Source: Bombella intestini (GTDB taxonomy: Bacteria > Pseudomonadota > Alphaproteobacteria > Acetobacterales > Acetobacteraceae). Taken from it: a stretch of 64,000 nt of DNA. Location: NCBI RefSeq assembly GCF_002003665.1, contig NZ_JATM01000002.1:1-64000 (forward strand), read 5' to 3'. Below are positions 7,576 through 17,882 of this stretch, one piece after another. How positions within the stretch are numbered: position 1 is the stretch's first letter; each line of letters starts with the position of its first letter. The translations under genes and the position numbers were made by a program. Below the pieces are notes generated by a model. The model had not been told where the DNA came from, searched no databases, and saw only the letters and a list, made by a program, of their open reading frames with translations.

Positions 7576-9906
7576 TTAAGCCGGGGCCAGTGTTCCAGCC
7601 TTTTTGCGCCCCTTTTTGGGAGAGGGGGCGTTTGTGAGGGCAGAGATGGTGAAGGTCAGTTGTCCATCACGTGCACCGATTTTGACTGTCCCGCCTTCCA
7701 TCAGCTTGCCGAAGAGAATTTCTTCAGCCAGTGGTTTCTTGATGTGATTTTCAATCAGGCGTCCTAGTGGGCGGGCACCGTTGGATTTGTCATAGCCTCG
7801 TTCCGCCAACCACGCCTTAGCGGAGGCTGTGAGATGCAGGGAGACGTTCTTAGCTGCCAGTATGGTGGTGAGTTGGGTTAGGAATTTTTCCACAACATGG
7901 GCAACGACTGCTGGTGTTAGCGGGGCAAAGGGAATGATGGCATCCAGCCGGTTGCGGAACTCTGGTGAGAAGAGTCGTTTGATCGCTTCTTCATCATCGC
8001 CGGACCGTGCTGAACGGGCGAAGCCAATGGCCTCCTTGGAGAGGTCACTGGCCCCGGCATTGCTGGTCATGATGAGAATGACATTGCGGAAATCTACCGT
8101 TTTGCCGGTATTGTCCGTCAGCTTGCCGTGGTCCATGACCTGAAGCAGGATGTTGAAGAGGTCTGGATGGGCTTTCTCAATTTCATCCAGTAGTAGGACG
8201 GCATGGGGTGTCTGGTCTATGGCACTGGTCAGCAGGCCACCTTGCTCAAACCCTACATAGCCTGGTGGTGTACCGATCAGCCGGGAGATGGAATGAGCTT
8301 CCATATATTCCGACATGTCAAAACGTATCAGCTTGATGCCTAGTGACTGGGCCAGCTGTCGGGCTGCTTCTGTCTTGCCAACCCCTGTAGGGCCGGAGAA
8401 GAGATAGCTACCGATAGTTTTTTCCACATCCCGCAGTCCAGCCCGAGACAGCATGACAGCTGAAGAGAGCGCATCCAATGCTGCATCCTGACCGAAAACA
8501 GCCTTGCGAAGGTCTGTCGGCAGATGACGTATGGAGGTTCGGTCATCCGTGGAGAGATGGCGGGGCGGGATATGGGCAATGCGGGATATTGTGGCCTCGA
8601 TGTCCCGAGTGCCGACTGTGCGCCGCTTGCGACTATTGGGCAGAAGGCGGCAGGCTGCTCCGGCTTCGTCAATGACATCAATGGCCTTATCAGGGAGCTT
8701 GCGGTCGTGAATGTAACGGACGGAAAGCTCCACAGCACTGCGAATAGCCGGGTCGGTGAAGCGGATATTGTGGTGTTCCTCGTAACGCTCCTTCAGGCCT
8801 CGCAAAATACGGATCGCATCGGCTTGTGATGGCTCAGTGACATCAATCTTCTGGAAACGCCGGGTTAGGGCGTGATCCTTTTCAAAATGTCGCCGGTACT
8901 CCTGATACGTGGTGGAGCCAATGCAATGTAGCTTCCCAGCAGCGAGAGCGGGCTTGAGAAGATTGGAGGCGTCCATGGACCCATTGGTTGTGGCTCCTGC
9001 ACCGATGAGCATGTGTATTTCATCAATAAAGAGCAGGCTGCCGGGATTCTGCTCTAGCTCGTTCATGATGGCCTTAAGCCGTTCTTCAAAATCGCCACGG
9101 TAGCGTGTTCCAGCCAGCAGGGCACCAAGGTCCAGACTGTAGAGCTGGGCATCGGCGAGTACGGCGGGGACCTTGCCCTTCACGATTCTTTGGGCCAGCC
9201 CTTCTGCAATGGCCGTCTTGCCTACACCGGGGTCGCCAACCAACAGGGGGTTATTCTTGGTCCGGCGGCATAGGATTTGGACGACACGTTCCACTTCCTT
9301 CTCTCGGCCGATGAGCGGGTCGATTTTGTCATGACGAGCTCGCTCGTTGAGGTTCGTGCAGTAGGTCTGTAGGGCGTCTTTTGTATCAGTCTCGGCGGTT
9401 TCGCTGGTGTCACTGCCTTCTTTGCGGGTGGTTCTGGCTTTGCGGCTAGTGGAATCTGCCTGATGTGGGCTGGTGGCTACGTCATCATGCTGCATGGCAT
9501 GAATGGCGTTCAGCCGTGTGAGACCTCGCTGATGGAGGAAGAAAACAGCGTGACTTTCCTTCTCGGCGAACATGGAGATTAGAACATGCGCCCCGGTCAT
9601 GATGGCCTGCCCGGCACTTTGGATGTGAACAGCCGCCCGTTGGATCACCCTTTGGAAGGCTGCCGTTGGCTGGGGGGCGTCATCAAGTTCCGGGCGGATG
9701 ATGGCCTGCTGCTCATGAGAAAGGAAATGGTCGACATCTTGCCGGAGCAGCTCAAGGTCGGTTCGGCAGGCTGCAAAAACCGCCATAGCGTCCCGGTCAT
9801 CGCACAGGGCGAAGAGGAGATGTTCTAGCGTAATGAATTCATGATGATTCTGACCTGCCAGAATGAGCGCACGCTGAAGCGTCTGTTCAAGTGTGGAAGA
9901 CAACAT
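7576..9906 (-). CDS. clpA: ATP-dependent Clp protease ATP-binding subunit ClpA
   Basis: 776 residues from ATG 9906, which has AAGGAG 5 nt upstream. An upstream ATG at 9924 lacks that spacing. The N-terminal Clp domain ([16 protein letters not shown]) is followed by two AAA+ modules: Walker [14 protein letters not shown] with Walker [11 protein letters not shown], and [15 protein letters not shown] with [12 protein letters not shown]. ClpA unfolds substrates and threads them into ClpP; neither clpP nor clpX is in this window. The charged linker around residues 150-180 is typical. It lies downstream of clpS on the same strand, the standard arrangement, and shares its promoter or is separated by a short 85-bp gap. 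Confidence 0.98.
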   Translation of the reverse strand: MLSSTLEQTLQRALILAGQNHHEFITLEHLLFALCDDRDAMAVFAACRTDLELLRQDVDHFLSHEQQAIIRPELDDAPQPTAAFQRVIQRAAVHIQSAGQAIMTGAHVLISMFAEKESHAVFFLHQRGLTRLNAIHAMQHDDVATSPHQADSTSRKARTTRKEGSDTSETAETDTKDALQTYCTNLNERARHDKIDPLIGREKEVERVVQILCRRTKNNPLLVGDPGVGKTAIAEGLAQRIVKGKVPAVLADAQLYSLDLGALLAGTRYRGDFEERLKAIMNELEQNPGSLLFIDEIHMLIGAGATTNGSMDASNLLKPALAAGKLHCIGSTTYQEYRRHFEKDHALTRRFQKIDVTEPSQADAIRILRGLKERYEEHHNIRFTDPAIRSAVELSVRYIHDRKLPDKAIDVIDEAGAACRLLPNSRKRRTVGTRDIEATISRIAHIPPRHLSTDDRTSIRHLPTDLRKAVFGQDAALDALSSAVMLSRAGLRDVEKTIGSYLFSGPTGVGKTEAARQLAQSLGIKLIRFDMSEYMEAHSISRLIGTPPGYVGFEQGGLLTSAIDQTPHAVLLLDEIEKAHPDLFNILLQVMDHGKLTDNTGKTVDFRNVILIMTSNAGASDLSKEAIGFARSARSGDDEEAIKRLFSPEFRNRLDAIIPFAPLTPAVVAHVVEKFLTQLTTILAAKNVSLHLTASAKAWLAERGYDKSNGARPLGRLIENHIKKPLAEEILFGKLMEGGTVKIGARDGQLTFTISALTNAPSPKKGRKKAGTLAPA

Positions 9907-9991
9907 AGGCGCTCCTTGTGCCATGAAGGAATGTCAGAATGATGAAATGGCAGTATAGAAATCTGTCAATTCATATTAAGTGGCGATGGCT

Positions 9992-10372
9992 TTAGGCTTT
10001 CTCAAGGGTGCACTGAAGGGGGTGTTGGTTCTTCTGGGCAAAGTCCATCACCTGGCCTACCTTGGTTTCGGCAATCTCGTAGGTAAAGACCCCGCACACG
10101 CCGCTGCCCCGGTTATGGACCTCCAGCATAATGGCTTGTGCATCGGCCGGGGATTTATCAAAAAACTGTTCCAGCACGAAGACCACGAAATCCATGGGGG
10201 TGTAATCATCGTTGAGGAGAACAACCCTGTACATGGAGGGATAGGCGAACTCTGTCTTTTGGGAGGTCAGAGTATCTTCCCGTGCAGCATGGGGAGGGAG
10301 GGCGATATCGGTATCGTCCATAATGGAGGCCATGGGGCGCTCATGTGCCATGGCATATGGCCTACGCTGCAT
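9992..10372 (-). CDS. clpS: ATP-dependent Clp protease adaptor ClpS
   Basis: A 126-residue adaptor that delivers N-degron substrates to ClpA. The core ([24 protein letters not shown] ... [20 protein letters not shown]) has the ClpS signature [10 protein letters not shown] that forms the N-end amino-acid pocket and the ClpA contact strand. The start at 10372 is supported by CAGGAG 9 nt upstream. The roughly 45-residue N-terminal tail is longer than in E. coli ClpS but common in Alphaproteobacteria. Confidence 0.97.
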   Translation of the reverse strand: MQRRPYAMAHERPMASIMDDTDIALPPHAAREDTLTSQKTEFAYPSMYRVVLLNDDYTPMDFVVFVLEQFFDKSPADAQAIMLEVHNRGSGVCGVFTYEIAETKVGQVMDFAQKNQHPLQCTLEKA

Positions 10373-10696
10373 AGGGAAATTCTCCTGATTTATTTGCAGA
10401 CACGACCCTCAGTCTAGCAGGAAAATGTAGAAATCATATGGCGATGATATTGCGTGGTGGTTTCAATTAAAGTGTAGTTTGGGGTGGATATGGCGTTTTT
10501 CTGCTGGTTATGCCTCGTTTTGTCAGCCTAATTCGTAACAGTTTTGTGATGGAAATCTTTCCTCCTCCTAAATAGGAGGGGGCGATCTTAGATGTAGAAG
10601 ATGGAAAATTCTGGACAGGGCCGGGGACAGAAGATTAAGGTCATACGCTTTCTGATTTTTTGTGGATTCCTGCCAACCTGAGGATATTTCCATCTG
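10373..10696. other. Intergenic region between clpS and the carboxypeptidase gene
   Basis: These 324 bp separate two divergent genes and must hold both promoters. I see no convincing -35/-10 pair. The only structure is a short inverted repeat near 10560-10576 (CCTCCT, loop AAAT, AGGAGG), about 120 bp before the carboxypeptidase start and without a T-tract. No small ORF or RNA gene is recognisable. Confidence 0.5.
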
Positions 10697-11692
10697 ATGC
10701 GCCCGTTTTTTAGTCGTGCCCTGTTTTCGTGTGTGGTCGTTTTGGCTGCCTTCTCCGGTACGGCACGGGCGCAGTTTGCTGGTCATGTCTCGTCTCTAGT
10801 CATTGATGCCCGGACAGGCACCGTACTGTCCGAATCGGATGCCGACCTTCAGCGTTATCCTGCCTCCCTCACGAAGATGATGACGCTGTATATGACGTTC
10901 CAAGCGTTGGAACGTGGCAGCCTCACTCTTCAGGATAGTATGCCGGTCTCCATTCATGCTTCCACACAGGCACCGTCCAAACTGGGGCTGCGTCCGGGGA
11001 CGCATTTGGGGGTGGAACAAGCCATTCTGGCCCTTGTAACCAAGTCCGCCAACGATGCCGCTTGCGTGCTGGGTGAGTATTTGGGTGGTGGGGATGAGAC
11101 CCGTTTTGCTGCACTGATGACCGAGCAGGCACGGCGGCTTGGCATGGCGCACACGACATTCCGCAATGCTTCTGGTCTACCGGACCCTGATCAGGTCACC
11201 ACAGCCCGGGATCTTTCTGTATTGGCGAGAGCGCTGATGCGGGACTTTCCACAATATTATCATTATTTCGGTGTGCGGGAGTTCCCGTTCCGCCGTCATA
11301 TGATCCCCAATCATGATCCGCTCCTCGGGGTGTATCAGGGGGCTGATGGTTTCAAGACTGGTTATACCGATCTAGCAGGCCATAATCTCGTTAGCTCGGC
11401 CCAGCAGGGGCAGGTGCGGCTTATCGGTGTCGTGCTGGGGGCTTCGAGTAATGAGAGCCGGAATCAGACGATGATCTCTCTGCTGGATGGAGGCTTTTCT
11501 GCCTCAGGGCAGGACCCGCTCCCGTTGATCAAGAGGTCGGGCCGTTATTATGCTATGGCCCGTCATGGTGGGAGTGGGCTGCATCGGTCGCATCTGCGCC
11601 GGGGGATTATGCTGGTCTCTTACCGCTCACGTGGTGCGCCACGTGGATTGCATCATTCTTGGGCATCACGCCGGGGGCATCACCGCTCTTGA
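10697..11692 (+). CDS. D-alanyl-D-alanine carboxypeptidase (low-molecular-mass PBP, S11 family)
   Basis: 331 residues with a Sec signal peptide (residues 1-25, ending GTARA). All three penicillin-binding motifs are present in order: SLTK (Ser57 nucleophile, Lys60), SAN (117-119) and KTG (FKTGYT, about 218). The enzyme removes the terminal D-Ala from peptidoglycan stem peptides in the periplasm. The protein lacks the long C-terminal beta domain and amphipathic anchor of E. coli PBP5. It ends instead in a short basic, His/Arg-rich tail (HRSHLRRG ... RRGHHRS). It is monocistronic, bounded by a terminator. Confidence 0.92.
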   Translation: MRPFFSRALFSCVVVLAAFSGTARAQFAGHVSSLVIDARTGTVLSESDADLQRYPASLTKMMTLYMTFQALERGSLTLQDSMPVSIHASTQAPSKLGLRPGTHLGVEQAILALVTKSANDAACVLGEYLGGGDETRFAALMTEQARRLGMAHTTFRNASGLPDPDQVTTARDLSVLARALMRDFPQYYHYFGVREFPFRRHMIPNHDPLLGVYQGADGFKTGYTDLAGHNLVSSAQQGQVRLIGVVLGASSNESRNQTMISLLDGGFSASGQDPLPLIKRSGRYYAMARHGGSGLHRSHLRRGIMLVSYRSRGAPRGLHHSWASRRGHHRS

Positions 11693-11703
11693 TGGCATGA
11701 CCC

Positions 11704-11742
11704 AAGGCCCTTCCGTGCATGATGCAGGAAGGGCCTTTTTTG
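11704..11742 (+). terminator. Intrinsic terminator after the carboxypeptidase gene
   Basis: The arms AAGGCCCTTCC and GGAAGGGCCTT are separated by a short loop and followed by TTTT, 12 bp after the carboxypeptidase stop. Confidence 0.9.
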
Positions 11743-11899
11743 TTTGGCCGTTATTCCCGGTACAGGATGGGCCTGATATCCCGTCTGTGTCGGCGGGGTC
11801 TTGCGCTGGAACAGGGCAGGGCGCATTCTGCAGGCAGTTCTGGCATTATGGCCGAGCCGATAGCATTATTATAGACAAGAACAGGGATTACGGTACTTC

Positions 11900-12700
11900 A
11901 TGTCTTCTCGAGACGGGCGCAGCATCCAGCATTATACAGCGGACGATTTTAAACATCTTAAGGCAGCCGGGCAGCTTGCTGCTGCCACTCTGGATATGAT
12001 CACCGAGCATGTCCGCCCCGGCATTACAACGGGCGAGCTGGATAGGATCGTCCATGAATACACATTGGAGCATGGTGCGACACCGGCACCTCTCAACTAT
12101 CATGGTTTTCCGAAATCCTGCTGTATTTCCCTCAATCATGTTGTCTGCCACGGTATTCCCGGTGACCGCCGCCTGCAGGAAGGTGACATCCTTAACATTG
12201 ATGTCACGTCCATTCTGAATGGTTGGTACGGCGATACATCTCGTATGTATGTGGTGGGCAAAGCCCCCCGCAAAGCCGAGAAGTTGATCGACCTGACCTA
12301 CCAGGCCCTCATGTTAGGGATCGAGCAGGTCCGCCCCGGTGCTACGCTGGGCGATATTGGTCATGCCATTCAGAGTTTTGCCGAGAAGAATCGCCTTGGT
12401 GTGGTGCGGGACTTCTGCGGGCATGGTATCGGCCGCAACTTCCATGAGGCACCGAGTGTTCTACACTATGGCCGCCCCGGGCAGGGTACTGTGCTGAAGG
12501 CAGGCATGGTTTTCACCATCGAGCCAATGCTTAATCTTGGTCGCCCGGATGTGAAGGTGCTGGCCGATGATTGGACCGCCGTAACACGGGATCGCTCCCT
12601 GTCTGCTCAGTTCGAGCATCAATTGGGTGTGACGGAAGACGGGTACGAAATCTTCACCTTGTCCCCCCGTGGTTATACGAAGCCTCCTTACTCTCTCTGA
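11900..12700 (+). CDS. map: Type I methionine aminopeptidase
   Basis: 266 residues. It removes the initiator methionine from nascent proteins in the cytoplasm. The five metal ligands of the family can be read: two Asp in NIDVTSILNGWYGDTSRMY, His in GHGIGRNFHEAP, Glu in FTIEPMLNLG and Glu in FEHQLGVTEDG. Length and order match the single-domain type I enzyme without an N-terminal zinc finger. It is followed 28 bp later by ggt on the same strand, so co-transcription is likely. Confidence 0.97.
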   Translation: MSSRDGRSIQHYTADDFKHLKAAGQLAAATLDMITEHVRPGITTGELDRIVHEYTLEHGATPAPLNYHGFPKSCCISLNHVVCHGIPGDRRLQEGDILNIDVTSILNGWYGDTSRMYVVGKAPRKAEKLIDLTYQALMLGIEQVRPGATLGDIGHAIQSFAEKNRLGVVRDFCGHGIGRNFHEAPSVLHYGRPGQGTVLKAGMVFTIEPMLNLGRPDVKVLADDWTAVTRDRSLSAQFEHQLGVTEDGYEIFTLSPRGYTKPPYSL

Positions 12701-12728
12701 AACCAGTCTGCGGAAAGGAAAGGCGCCC

Positions 12729-14552
12729 ATGATGGCACTGCGTAAACTGACTGTTCGGCTAGCGCTGGGGGGGATGCTGCTTGGTAGCGTTTCCCTCTCT
12801 CATGCTGAACCATTAAGTGCAGCGCATGACCCTCTGGCCTTCGGGCCGGATACAACCCGCCCCGGCACGCTGGTAAAGGGGGAGAGGGGCATGGTCGTCT
12901 CCGCCCAGCATCTGGCTTCCGAGGCTGGTGCCCGTATCCTGCGGGAAGGGGGTAATGCGGCCGATGCTGCCGTAGCTGTGGGTTATGCCTTGGCCGTGGT
13001 TTATCCAGCGGCGGGGAATCTTGGTGGTGGTGGGTTTATGACCCTAAGGCCACCACATGGGCCGGCCGTGTTCATAGACTTCCGGGAGCATGCTCCTCTG
13101 CGGTCCCTACCCACGATGTATCTGGATGAAACCGGCCATGTAAAACCGGGCCTTTCCACAGTGGGTTGGAAAGCTGTGGCTGTACCGGGGACGGTCGCCG
13201 GGCTGGAAGCTGTCCGCAAACGCTGGGGGCGGTTAAGTCGGGCGAAGGATATGGCCCCGGCCATTGCCTTGGCCCGGGATGGTTTCGTGCTGGAAGAGGG
13301 TGATGTAGAGCTGCTGCATACATCAACCAGTTATTTTCAGCAGGATGAGTATGCCCGTGGCATCTTCCTGCGGCCTGATGGCAGTGAGCTTACGATAGGG
13401 GATCGGCTAGTTCAGCCTGGTTTGGCCCAGTCGTTGGAGCTGATCGCTAAAAATGGTGAGGATGCTTTCTATCGTGGTCCTATCAGCGCAGAAATCCTTC
13501 GTGCTGCCCGTCTGGGGGGTGGCTTCCTAACAGAAGCGGATTTCCATACCTATAGGCCCCGGTTCATGAAGCCGATCACCTGCCAATATCGTGGTTATCA
13601 GGTGGAAACGGCCCCGCCGCCGAGTGGCGGTGGTGTGGCTGTGTGTGAGGTCCTCAATATCCTGTCTGGCTATGATATGGGCCGCCTTGGCCTGCATAGT
13701 GCGTCGGCTGTCCAGCTGGAGCTGGAGGCGATGCGTCATGCTTATTCTGACAGGCGGGACCTAGGAGATCCGGCCTTTGTGGTTAATCCGGTCTCTTGTT
13801 TGCTCAATCCAGCCTATGCGGCGCAGATACGGGCTGCACTGCCTAGCAACAGGGCTGTGTCCTCCGATGAGTTACAGGTTGGCCGCCCTGCTCCCGGCAT
13901 GGTGCAACCAGCTGCTAAACCGGCCATGGAGAAGCATGAAACGACCCATTTCTCCACGATTGATTCTCGTGGCATGGCAGTTTCCACAACTTACACGCTG
14001 AATGGCTGGTTTGGTGCGGGTGTCATGGGGGGGCGAACCGGTATCTGGATGAATGATGAGATGGATGATTTTTCCGTCAAGCCGGGGGAGCCGAACATGT
14101 TCGGTATTGTCGGTTCTGTGGCGAATGCCATTGCACCGGGTAAGACACCGCTTTCTTCCATGACGCCAACCATCATTAGCCGGGATGGGCGGGTCGTGAT
14201 GGTCACGGGTAGCCCCGGAGGCTCCCGCATTCCCACTATTGTGCTGTCCAGCTTGCTCGGTGTGGTGGATTATGGGCTTGATCTGGCACAGGCTGTCGAT
14301 CTGCCTCGCTTGCATGAACAGTGGAAGCCCGATGATGTGGAGATGGAAACAGGGGCCTTGAGTCCAGATGTACAGAAGACGTTGGAGCAAGAGGGCTACC
14401 ACTTCGTTGCTCATCGTCCTTGGGGTATTACAGAAGCCATTCTGGTGGGCGGTCCCCGGCTGGATAGCAAGGCAGCCCGCTCGAAAACGATAGGGCCGTT
14501 CTATGGTGTGGCAGACCCACGCCATCCCGGTGGGGGAGCGGTTGCCCCCTGA
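12729..14552 (+). CDS. ggt: Gamma-glutamyltransferase / glutathione hydrolase precursor
   Basis: About 607 residues from ATG 12729, which has AAGGAAAGG upstream. A longer frame from 12669 would run into map. The signal peptide ends near HAEP. The precursor self-cleaves before a Thr nucleophile in ETTHFSTIDSRG to give large and small subunits. The glutamate-binding GNAADAAVAVGYALAVVYPAAGNLGGGGFM and the small-subunit GSPGGSRIP motif are conserved. Expected role: periplasmic hydrolysis or transpeptidation of glutathione and gamma-glutamyl compounds. Confidence 0.96.
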   Translation: MMALRKLTVRLALGGMLLGSVSLSHAEPLSAAHDPLAFGPDTTRPGTLVKGERGMVVSAQHLASEAGARILREGGNAADAAVAVGYALAVVYPAAGNLGGGGFMTLRPPHGPAVFIDFREHAPLRSLPTMYLDETGHVKPGLSTVGWKAVAVPGTVAGLEAVRKRWGRLSRAKDMAPAIALARDGFVLEEGDVELLHTSTSYFQQDEYARGIFLRPDGSELTIGDRLVQPGLAQSLELIAKNGEDAFYRGPISAEILRAARLGGGFLTEADFHTYRPRFMKPITCQYRGYQVETAPPPSGGGVAVCEVLNILSGYDMGRLGLHSASAVQLELEAMRHAYSDRRDLGDPAFVVNPVSCLLNPAYAAQIRAALPSNRAVSSDELQVGRPAPGMVQPAAKPAMEKHETTHFSTIDSRGMAVSTTYTLNGWFGAGVMGGRTGIWMNDEMDDFSVKPGEPNMFGIVGSVANAIAPGKTPLSSMTPTIISRDGRVVMVTGSPGGSRIPTIVLSSLLGVVDYGLDLAQAVDLPRLHEQWKPDDVEMETGALSPDVQKTLEQEGYHFVAHRPWGITEAILVGGPRLDSKAARSKTIGPFYGVADPRHPGGGAVAP

Positions 14553-14621
14553 GAAGGGGTATATGGGGCCTTGGTGAAAGTAATCCTTGCCTGCCCCCCC
14601 TGTTCCTGTGCTAGAAGCCCG

Positions 14622-14722
14622 CTTGGGAGATCGGCCCTGGGCGGTTGACTTGCAAACCCGGTCAGGCCCGGAAGGGAGCAGCCGTAGTAAGATCGTATCG
14701 GGTCGGGTGTCCGGTCTCTCTC
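14622..14722 (+). ncRNA. ffs: Signal recognition particle RNA, bacterial small type (4.5S)
   Basis: The SRP apical core GGTCAGGCCCGGAAGGGAGC, followed by AGCC, lies at 14660-14683 and is diagnostic. Flanking segments pair around it, for example GAGATCGG at about 14627 with CCGGTCTC at about 14711, giving a roughly 100-nt hairpin. The ends are estimated from this pairing. It lies directly upstream of dnaX, the usual place in related Alphaproteobacteria. The RNA pairs with Ffh to target membrane proteins. Confidence 0.95.
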
Positions 14723-14830
14723 CTCTGATTGCCATGCAGGCCTCTGGACGCAGGGAGCAGCAAAGCAGGCCACCGGGCCTCCGGGGCGTCCTTTCCAGAC
14801 AATGAAAGCTGTGGGAGGCACGTTGCAGCC

Positions 14831-16879
14831 GTGAGTGAAGAAGATATTCCCCTCCCTCCTGAAGGCGGTGCTGGTTTTTTCTCTGACGAACCCCCGGCAG
14901 AGGCGGAGCCTTCAAAGAGTGGAACACCTTACTGCGTCCTTGCTCGGAAATATCGTCCTCGGACATTCGATGATCTGATCGGGCAAGAAGGGTTGGTCCG
15001 GATCCTTCGCCGTGCCTTTGCTGTGGGGCGTGTGGCTCATGCCTTCATGCTGACGGGTGTGCGGGGTGTAGGAAAGACCACCACAGCCCGTATTATTGCC
15101 CGAGCCCTGAATTGTACTGGGGTCGATGGCAAAGGTGGCCCAACAGCCGACCCATGTGGCGTCTGCCCTAACTGTACGGCGATTCTGGCAGACCGTCACC
15201 CGGACGTGCTGGAGATGGATGCCGCCTCCCGTACTGGTGTGGATGACGTTAGGGAGATTATCGAGGCATCCCGTTTCCGGCCTATGCAGGCCCGCATGAA
15301 AGTCTTCGTGATTGACGAAGTGCACATGCTGTCCCGTAATGCCTTCAACGCATTGCTGAAAACTCTGGAAGAGCCACCCGCACAGGTTACTTTTATCTTC
15401 GCCACGACTGAATTGCGGAAGGTCCCTGTCACGGTACTGTCTCGCTGTCAGCGTTTTGACCTACGGCGTGTGCCGCAAACTATGCTGGCCGAGCATTTTG
15501 CCCGTATCGCCCGTAAAGAAGGGGTCGAGCTGGAAGAGGGGGCACTGGCTCTCATCGCTCGGGCGGCGGATGGGTCCGTGCGTGATGGACTGTCTCTGCT
15601 GGATCAAGCCATTGCACAAGGTGCTGCCGACACAGCCAGCGTGGCGGACATGCTGGGGCTGGCGGATCGTGGCATGGTGTTCGACCTGTTGGAGGCGGCC
15701 CTTCATGGGCAGGTCGCCGCCGTATTGAAGATAGCCGGACAGGCCTATGCTCGTGGTGCAGACTTGGGCGAGCTGTTGATGGACCTGATGGACGTGCTTC
15801 ATCTCCTCTCCCGCATTAAGGCCTTGCCTGAGTTGCGGGACGGGATGGAACTGCCAGAAATGGAGCGTGTCCGTGGCGGGGCGATTGTAGACCATGTCGG
15901 TGTTACGGTTTTGGGGCGGGCATGGCAGCTGCTTCTGAAAGGGGTGGCCGAGGTAGAAATGGCCCCGGACAGGCGTCAGGCTGCTGAGATGGTGCTGATC
16001 CGTCTCTGCCATGCCAGTATGTTGCCGACGCCAGATAAGCTGATTCGCCAACTTCAGGAGGCCCCGTCTGGCGGGGATACCCCCTCCACTGGGGGCGGCT
16101 CAGCCCTTAGAGGTCCGTCTTTACAGGCACCTATAGCAGGAGGCTCAGAAAGGACGGCCTCTGTGTCGTCCCGGACTGTATCAGCTCCTTCCAGCGTCAC
16201 TGGTGCGGGGGCTGGGACATCAGCTTCGGCGTCCCTACAGGGAAGCGGGCCGGTCAGGCAAGGAAGCACGGTTCTGAAATCGCAGCCGGAGCCGGTTCAG
16301 GAAACACCGCCGCCGCCTAGCCCTCTTCGTCTGGCTACGGAGAATGGGACGCCTGTTGCGCAGAAGTCTGATGAGCAGAATGATACGATCCCGCCTATGC
16401 CTCGTAGCTGGCGGGAGCTAGTTGCCCTTGTACGGCAGCAGAAAGCAGCCCGCCTGCATGGGACCTTGCGGCATCTGGGGCATCTCGTGGAGTTTGCTCC
16501 ACCGAGGCTTGTACTGCGGATTGCCGAGGCGGATGAGGAGCAGAAGCGGCAGACCTTCCGGTCTCTTACAGATCTGCTGGATGGGCTGTATCCCGGTTAC
16601 TGGCAGGTTATTCCATCTGATGAGCAGGGAGAGCCAACGCTGGATGAGCAGGGAAAGGAGGTTGTTGCCTTACATAAGGACAAGGCAAAGCAGCATCCTC
16701 TTGTTCAGGCTATCATGCGGCATTTCCCGAAGGCGCAGATTGGTGAGGTAAGGGATCATACACTGGATGATTACGGCCTCCCGCCGGAAACCGTTGTTCC
16801 ACTGGGCGAGGATGTTCCCTCTTATTTGGAATTTGCCCCGTTGGATGCTGATTATCCTGATGAGGATGATTTTTACTGA
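14831..16879 (+). CDS. dnaX: DNA polymerase III subunits gamma and tau
   Basis: About 682 residues if GTG 14831 is used (GGAGG 12 nt upstream). An ATG at 14729 is in frame but would begin at the 3' end of the SRP RNA. It is the clamp-loader ATPase. Motifs: Walker A GVRGVGKTTTARIIARAL, four zinc Cys in the CTGVDG...CGVCPNC segment, Walker B VIDEVHML and sensor FIFATTE. A Pro/Ser/Gly-rich low-complexity linker (roughly residues 410-520) joins the C-terminal tau domain. I see no A-rich slippery site like that of E. coli, so production of gamma by frameshifting is not supported here. Confidence 0.97.
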   Translation: MSEEDIPLPPEGGAGFFSDEPPAEAEPSKSGTPYCVLARKYRPRTFDDLIGQEGLVRILRRAFAVGRVAHAFMLTGVRGVGKTTTARIIARALNCTGVDGKGGPTADPCGVCPNCTAILADRHPDVLEMDAASRTGVDDVREIIEASRFRPMQARMKVFVIDEVHMLSRNAFNALLKTLEEPPAQVTFIFATTELRKVPVTVLSRCQRFDLRRVPQTMLAEHFARIARKEGVELEEGALALIARAADGSVRDGLSLLDQAIAQGAADTASVADMLGLADRGMVFDLLEAALHGQVAAVLKIAGQAYARGADLGELLMDLMDVLHLLSRIKALPELRDGMELPEMERVRGGAIVDHVGVTVLGRAWQLLLKGVAEVEMAPDRRQAAEMVLIRLCHASMLPTPDKLIRQLQEAPSGGDTPSTGGGSALRGPSLQAPIAGGSERTASVSSRTVSAPSSVTGAGAGTSASASLQGSGPVRQGSTVLKSQPEPVQETPPPPSPLRLATENGTPVAQKSDEQNDTIPPMPRSWRELVALVRQQKAARLHGTLRHLGHLVEFAPPRLVLRIAEADEEQKRQTFRSLTDLLDGLYPGYWQVIPSDEQGEPTLDEQGKEVVALHKDKAKQHPLVQAIMRHFPKAQIGEVRDHTLDDYGLPPETVVPLGEDVPSYLEFAPLDADYPDEDDFY

Positions 16880-16933
16880 CCCTCAGAGGCTGGCCACGGC
16901 CCTAGTTTAGCCCTGTAACCAAGGAGTGACATA

Positions 16934-17257
16934 ATGAAGAATCTTGCCGGTATGATGAAGCAGGCCACACAGATGCAGGCCCGCATGAAAGAGGCTCAGG
17001 CTGCGCTGGAATCCATGAAGGTTGATGGCGAAGCTGGCAACGGGCTTGTACGGCTGACACTGACGGGCAAGGGCGTGCTGACCGGTATCACCATTGATCC
17101 TAAGTTGGCTGATCCAGAGGATATGGAAACTTTGCAGGATTTGATTCTGGCTGCCTTTGCGGATGCCCGCAAAAAGACAGAAGCGATTAGTAAGGAAGAG
17201 ATGAAGAAAGTCACTGGTGGCCTACAGCTGCCGCCGGGCATGGATATGCCTTTCTGA
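16934..17257 (+). CDS. YbaB/EbfC family nucleoid-associated protein
   Basis: 107 residues with a coiled-coil N-terminus ([22 protein letters not shown]), a central beta-sheet ([20 protein letters not shown]) and a C-terminal Gly/Pro tail ([13 protein letters not shown]). All of these are hallmarks of the dimeric DNA-binding YbaB/EbfC family. It lies between dnaX and recR, a near-universal arrangement, and probably shares their transcript. Confidence 0.97.
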   Translation: MKNLAGMMKQATQMQARMKEAQAALESMKVDGEAGNGLVRLTLTGKGVLTGITIDPKLADPEDMETLQDLILAAFADARKKTEAISKEEMKKVTGGLQLPPGMDMPF

Positions 17258-17283
17258 AGAGGACAAGGAAATAGGGGTCTGAC

Positions 17284-17880
17284 GTGCGCATAAGTCCTGA
17301 AATTGAAGCTCTGATGTCTCGTCTGGCCCGCCTGCCTGGTCTTGGTCCTCGTTCGGCCCGCCGGGCAGCTCTGGCTCTGTTGCAGGCCCCGGAAACACGC
17401 CTTCAACCCCTGATAAACGCCATGCAGGAGGCGGCAAGGGCGATCCATACCTGCCCGCAGTGCGGCAATCTGGATAGCTGCACACCTTGTTCCCTTTGTG
17501 CAGACCCCCAGCGTGATTCCTCTGTCATCTGTGTGGTGGAGAGTGTGGGGGATCTTTGGGCGTTGGAGCGGGCCGGCATGCACCGTGGGCGGTATCAAGT
17601 GTTAGGTGGTGTCCTATCCGCTCTTTCTGGTTGCGGACCGGATGATCTCAATCTGACGGGTCTTATGGAGCGTATTCAGGCCGGTGGAGTAGAGGAAGTT
17701 ATTCTTGCTCTTGGTGCTACGGTGGAGGGTGCGACCACGGCCCATTGGCTACAAGAAAAATTAGCCCCATATGAGGTAGCAGTAAGCCGTCTGGGGCATG
17801 GTGTCCCGATGGGGGGTGCGCTGGATGTGCTGGATGAAGGCACATTGGCTGCGGCTCTGTCGTCCAGAAAGGTTCTGTAA
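17284..17880 (+). CDS. recR: Recombination mediator protein RecR
   Basis: 198 residues starting at GTG 17284. It has an N-terminal helix-hairpin-helix (RLPGLGPRSARRAALALL), a four-Cys zinc finger (CPQCGNLDSCTPCSLC), a Toprim domain (ICVVESVGDLWALERAG) and a C-terminal Walker B-like region. RecR works with RecF/RecO to load RecA on gapped DNA. It is the third gene of the dnaX-ybaB-recR cluster. Confidence 0.98.
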   Translation: MRISPEIEALMSRLARLPGLGPRSARRAALALLQAPETRLQPLINAMQEAARAIHTCPQCGNLDSCTPCSLCADPQRDSSVICVVESVGDLWALERAGMHRGRYQVLGGVLSALSGCGPDDLNLTGLMERIQAGGVEEVILALGATVEGATTAHWLQEKLAPYEVAVSRLGHGVPMGGALDVLDEGTLAAALSSRKVL

Positions 17881-17882
17881 GC

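Noticed and set aside
10560-10576. CCTCCT-AAAT-AGGAGG hairpin as a terminator
   Set aside because: It has no T-tract and lies in a divergent promoter region where no transcript needs to end.
13872-14966. 364-codon minus-strand frame across ggt, the SRP RNA and dnaX
   Set aside because: It runs across three well-supported features on the other strand and reads as low-complexity Arg/His/Pro.
14831-16879. Programmed frameshift in dnaX to produce gamma
   Set aside because: No A-rich slippery heptamer with a downstream stem was found near the expected position.
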